A stretch of 7,195 bases of DNA, taken from positions 1-7,195 of the forward strand of contig DDXI01000156.1 in NCBI GenBank assembly GCA_002347475.1, written 5' to 3'. This DNA comes from Peptococcaceae bacterium UBA2264. Its GTDB lineage: Bacteria > Bacillota > Desulfitobacteriia > Desulfitobacteriales > Desulfitobacteriaceae. Numbering within the stretch: position 1 is the stretch's first letter; each line of letters starts with the position of its first letter. Under the pieces are notes generated by a model. That model did not search any database. It was given only the letters and a program-made list of their open reading frames with translations, and was not told the origin of the DNA. Of the stretch, positions 5,761-7,195 are shown one piece after another. Made by a program: the position numbers and the translations under genes.

Positions 5761-5860
5761 CTTCCGATCTAAGAATGGCATTAGTTAATCTTATATCTGA
5801 AATTTTAACCCCCTCCAAAACCAAGAGCCAAAGTTTGTCGATCTTACGGGCTGGAAACTT

Positions 5861-5966
5861 GTCAGTGAAACCGGAAATCAAACATGTTATTTTCCTTCCG
5901 GAACAACAATTACAACTGGTGCTACTCTCAGAGTCGTAAGTGGCAGCAGTGCGACTGCAAGCCCTG
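5861..5966 (+). repeat. Direct repeat, left copy (within LTD remnant 1)
   Basis: This 106-base segment aligns without gaps to 7090-7195, matching at 88 positions by hand count. The right copy is cut by the window edge, so the true repeat may be longer. Confidence 0.88.
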
Positions 5967-6088
5967 GTACATTAGTCTGGACCACAGCAAACATATGGAA
6001 CAATACCGGTGATCCTGGAGCTTTGTATGACGCAAGCGGTAATCAGGTTTCCAGAAAATAATGGGACAGAACCCCTAGTCAAATGGGC

Positions 6089-6094
6089 AGAGGA
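6089..6094 (+). promoter_or_regulatory. Ribosome-binding site that sets the J-protein start
   Basis: AGAGGA ends seven bases before the ATG at 6102. The open frame reaches back to an upstream ATG at 6009, but that part overlaps the LTD remnant out of frame and precedes the expected J-domain N-terminus. Confidence 0.6.
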
Positions 6095-6101
6095 TGGACG
6101 A

Positions 6102-6539
6102 ATGACTTATTACGAAATTTTAGAAGTAAGTTCAAAGGCTTCCCCTGAAGTTATTAAAAATGCCTATAGAATTCTGATGAAAAAGCATCACCCTGACAAT
6201 TTCAAGAATGAAGTTGATAAACAAATAGCTGAAGAAAGGATTAAGAAAATTGTTAAGGCTTATGAAATTCTAGGAGATGAAGAAAAGAAGAAGGCTTATG
6301 ACTGTGAGCTTTCTTCTTCAAAAATTTATTCTAAATCACCTGCTAAAAAAAACCAGAATAAAAGTAGGAAGCCCGGACGTCATAACTGGTTAAAATGGGC
6401 CGTCGGAATTATTGGTCTCATTTTTACACTCTTTGCTTTTATGTATAGAATACCAAATTCAATATTCGTTTTCTTATTACTACTTATTGTAAGTTATATT
6501 ATCTGGTTGTTTTATTCCTACTTTTACCATAAAAGTTAA
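6102..6539 (+). CDS. Membrane-anchored J-domain (DnaJ-like) protein
   Basis: This 145-residue protein begins directly with a J domain (residues 1-67): YYEILEV in helix I, the KNAYRILMKKHHPD block with the HPD motif at 30-32 in the loop, and KAYEILGDEEKKKAYD in helices III-IV. HPD is essential for stimulating the ATPase of DnaK/Hsp70. A basic linker (71-95, rich in K, S, N and R) follows, then two hydrophobic membrane segments, about 97-115 and 120-141, separated by a short RIPNS turn. The J domain should face the cytoplasm. There is no G/F region, zinc finger or substrate-binding domain, so this is a class III (type C) J protein that probably recruits Hsp70 to a membrane client. The start is chosen from AGAGGA at 6089-6094 and the family N-terminus. 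Low GC and flanking LTD debris suggest an accessory location. The client is unknown. Confidence 0.92.
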   Translation: MTYYEILEVSSKASPEVIKNAYRILMKKHHPDNFKNEVDKQIAEERIKKIVKAYEILGDEEKKKAYDCELSSSKIYSKSPAKKNQNKSRKPGRHNWLKWAVGIIGLIFTLFAFMYRIPNSIFVFLLLLIVSYIIWLFYSYFYHKS

Positions 6540-7018
6540 GCCTTGTTCATTTACTCATAGAATTTTTTAGAGCATTATACACACATACAAACTTTATATA
6601 TCTGACACCCAAACAAAAAAAATAAGGCTCCAACGAACCTTTATCGACTTAAGTCCCTATCATTACCTTCAACTACTGTTCCCCATTATCAATCATTCAT
6701 AAATTCTTCGTCTTCTGGTTTTCTGTTACTCTGTTTTTATTACCGTTTTGCCTCATATCTATTCATACTCCACATTGGTCTTTTCAGACTTCTGTGTTTC
6801 TTCACTTTAATCAGCAATTCTGTAATAAACCTTTTTCTCTGAATTCCTTCGGATATAGTGAATTTTTCACGTTCACCTGAATTTATGTCTTTTTGTAATG
6901 TACCGTTTCCGTTTCCGGCTCTGTAGGTTTCCGTCTTAGGAATTCCTTGGAGCTTGTTTTTACTTTACAATACATAGCGGTTTCCGTCAAAGCTTGTAAA
7001 TTGCCATTTTTGAAGATT
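6540..7018. other. AT-rich stretch with no supported gene
   Basis: These 479 bases are T-rich on the plus strand with stops in all frames. A minus-strand stretch (6743-6964, 74 codons) is open but has no usable start or ribosome-binding site. GGTTTCCGTC occurs twice (around 6926 and 6979) and GAATTCCTT also twice (around 6841 and 6941), suggesting old, decayed repeated sequence. AGCCTT (6539-6544) and AAGGCT (6624-6629) are complementary but 79 bases apart, too far for a convincing terminator of the J gene. Confidence 0.5.
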
Positions 7019-7195
7019 TTAGTTATTTTTCTGAATTATTTGAATATTCTCTCTATATCCCTTATTTTTTCATTATCGGTTAGTAACTCATCAGTTAAAC
7101 TGGAAATCAAACTTATTATTTCCATTCCGGAACGACAATTACAGCTGGCGGCACTCTCCGAGTCGTAAGTGGCAGCGGCGCAACCGCTAGCCCTG
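7019..7195 (+). pseudogene. Decayed LTD remnant, copy 2, runs off the right edge
   Basis: In the frame of 7090 this reads TGNQTYYFHSGTTITAGGTL and then RVVSGSGATASP, clearly the same LTD segment as copy 1. Upstream in that frame the DLTGWKLVSE region has become F-I-I-G-stop-stop-L-I-S-stop: the Trp, Lys and Glu codons are now TAG (7081), TAA (7084) and TAA (7096). Weaker similarity reaches back to TTAGTTA at 7019, matching 5781 in copy 1 and equivalent to the LVNLISE strand, again in a different frame. Similarity is strong only from about 7090 on. Three nonsense codons make it more decayed than copy 1. The right end is unknown. Confidence 0.66.
7090..7195 (+). repeat. Direct repeat, right copy (within LTD remnant 2)
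   Basis: Ungapped partner of 5861-5966, cut by the window end. Starts about 1.2 kb downstream of the left copy, with the J-domain gene between them. Confidence 0.88.

Larger units (their letters stand above)
5684..6061 (+). pseudogene. Decayed lamin-tail-domain (LTD) protein remnant, copy 1
   Basis: From 5822 to a TAA at 6059-6061 the frame reads NQEPKFVDLTGWKLVSETGN, then YFPSGTTI, TLRVVSGSSATASPGT, LVWTTANIWNNTGDPGALYD and NQVSRK. This is the C-terminal two thirds of a bacterial LTD (PF00932), with the DLTGW motif and the NIWNNxGDPGALYD block. The N-terminal strand (ALVNLISEILT, 5778-5810) lies in another frame, so an indel around the C5 or A4 runs at 5809-5820 broke the gene. Further left, 5684-5785 is open in the C-part frame and reads FAESDGIYIAFYATTNNSFN then SPNVGDFRSKNGIS, possibly part of a preceding extracellular domain. 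No start, signal peptide or ribosome-binding site is present. It begins right after the CWB2/CAP stop. LTD modules occur in secreted bacterial proteins; this copy is dead as read. Confidence 0.74.

Noticed and set aside
5685..5939. 84-codon open frame after the CWB2/CAP gene, with a similar C-terminus to the open frame at 6947-7168
   Set aside because: The shared ending (SVK.EIK...QLQL..LSES) is an off-frame reading of the duplicated LTD segment. It ends at a TAA formed by GTC-GTA-AGT in the true LTD frame, and there is no ribosome-binding site.
6539..6629. AGCCTT/AAGGCT as terminator of the J gene
   Set aside because: The loop would be about 79 bases and no U-tract follows; likely chance.
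6740..6964. Minus-strand open stretch of 74 codons in the AT-rich region
   Set aside because: No ATG, GTG or TTG near its 5' end, no ribosome-binding site, no recognisable motif. It could be a remnant, but nothing supports it.
6947..7168. 73-codon open frame at the right end
   Set aside because: Same off-frame reading of LTD copy 2, fused to AT-rich hydrophobic sequence; no Shine-Dalgarno.

Overview
The window looks like a chromosomal stretch from a Gram-positive, spore-forming anaerobe of the class Clostridia, most likely Peptococcaceae (Desulfosporosinus or Desulfitobacterium type). This is inferred from the secreted CWB2/CAP cell-wall protein, the clostridial-style single-domain Old Yellow Enzyme, strong purine-rich Shine-Dalgarno sites, use of TTG starts, and moderate-to-low GC that falls further to the right. 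No rRNA, tRNA, CRISPR array or intact mobile element is visible.

Left edge (1-623): two broken genes are fused, an ISL3-type transposase fragment with a frameshift and an XRE-type regulator lacking its DNA-binding half, followed by a leftward-pointing terminator. Next comes an intact DUF456 membrane protein (703-1179), then a gene-poor stretch. A VOC/glyoxalase gene (1555-1938) follows; it is complete except for one in-frame TAG. A small cysteine-rich zinc-ribbon protein (2265-2543) comes next and faces a convergent NADH:flavin oxidoreductase (2814-3812, minus strand). The two are separated by a large hairpin with U-tracts in both directions.

The 474-bp divergent region 3813-4286 is the richest non-coding stretch. 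On the minus strand it can fold into a three-way-junction leader closed by a 10-bp stem, plus a hairpin that covers the oxidoreductase ribosome-binding site. On the plus strand it leads to a secreted protein with three CWB2 repeats and a C-terminal CAP/SCP domain (4287-5681).

Right part (5682-7195): a decayed lamin-tail-domain (LTD) gene remnant, an intact membrane-anchored J-domain protein (6102-6539), about 500 bp of AT-rich DNA without a supported gene, and a second, more decayed LTD remnant running off the window. The two LTD remnants share a 106-bp ungapped match (88 of 106 bases by hand count) and so bracket the J-domain gene as a direct repeat.

The intact genes do not form an obvious pathway. 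They are mostly single-gene units with their own leaders and signals, set among gene debris. The points most worth a second look are the LTD repeat pair, the oxidoreductase leader RNA, and the TAG-interrupted glyoxalase.
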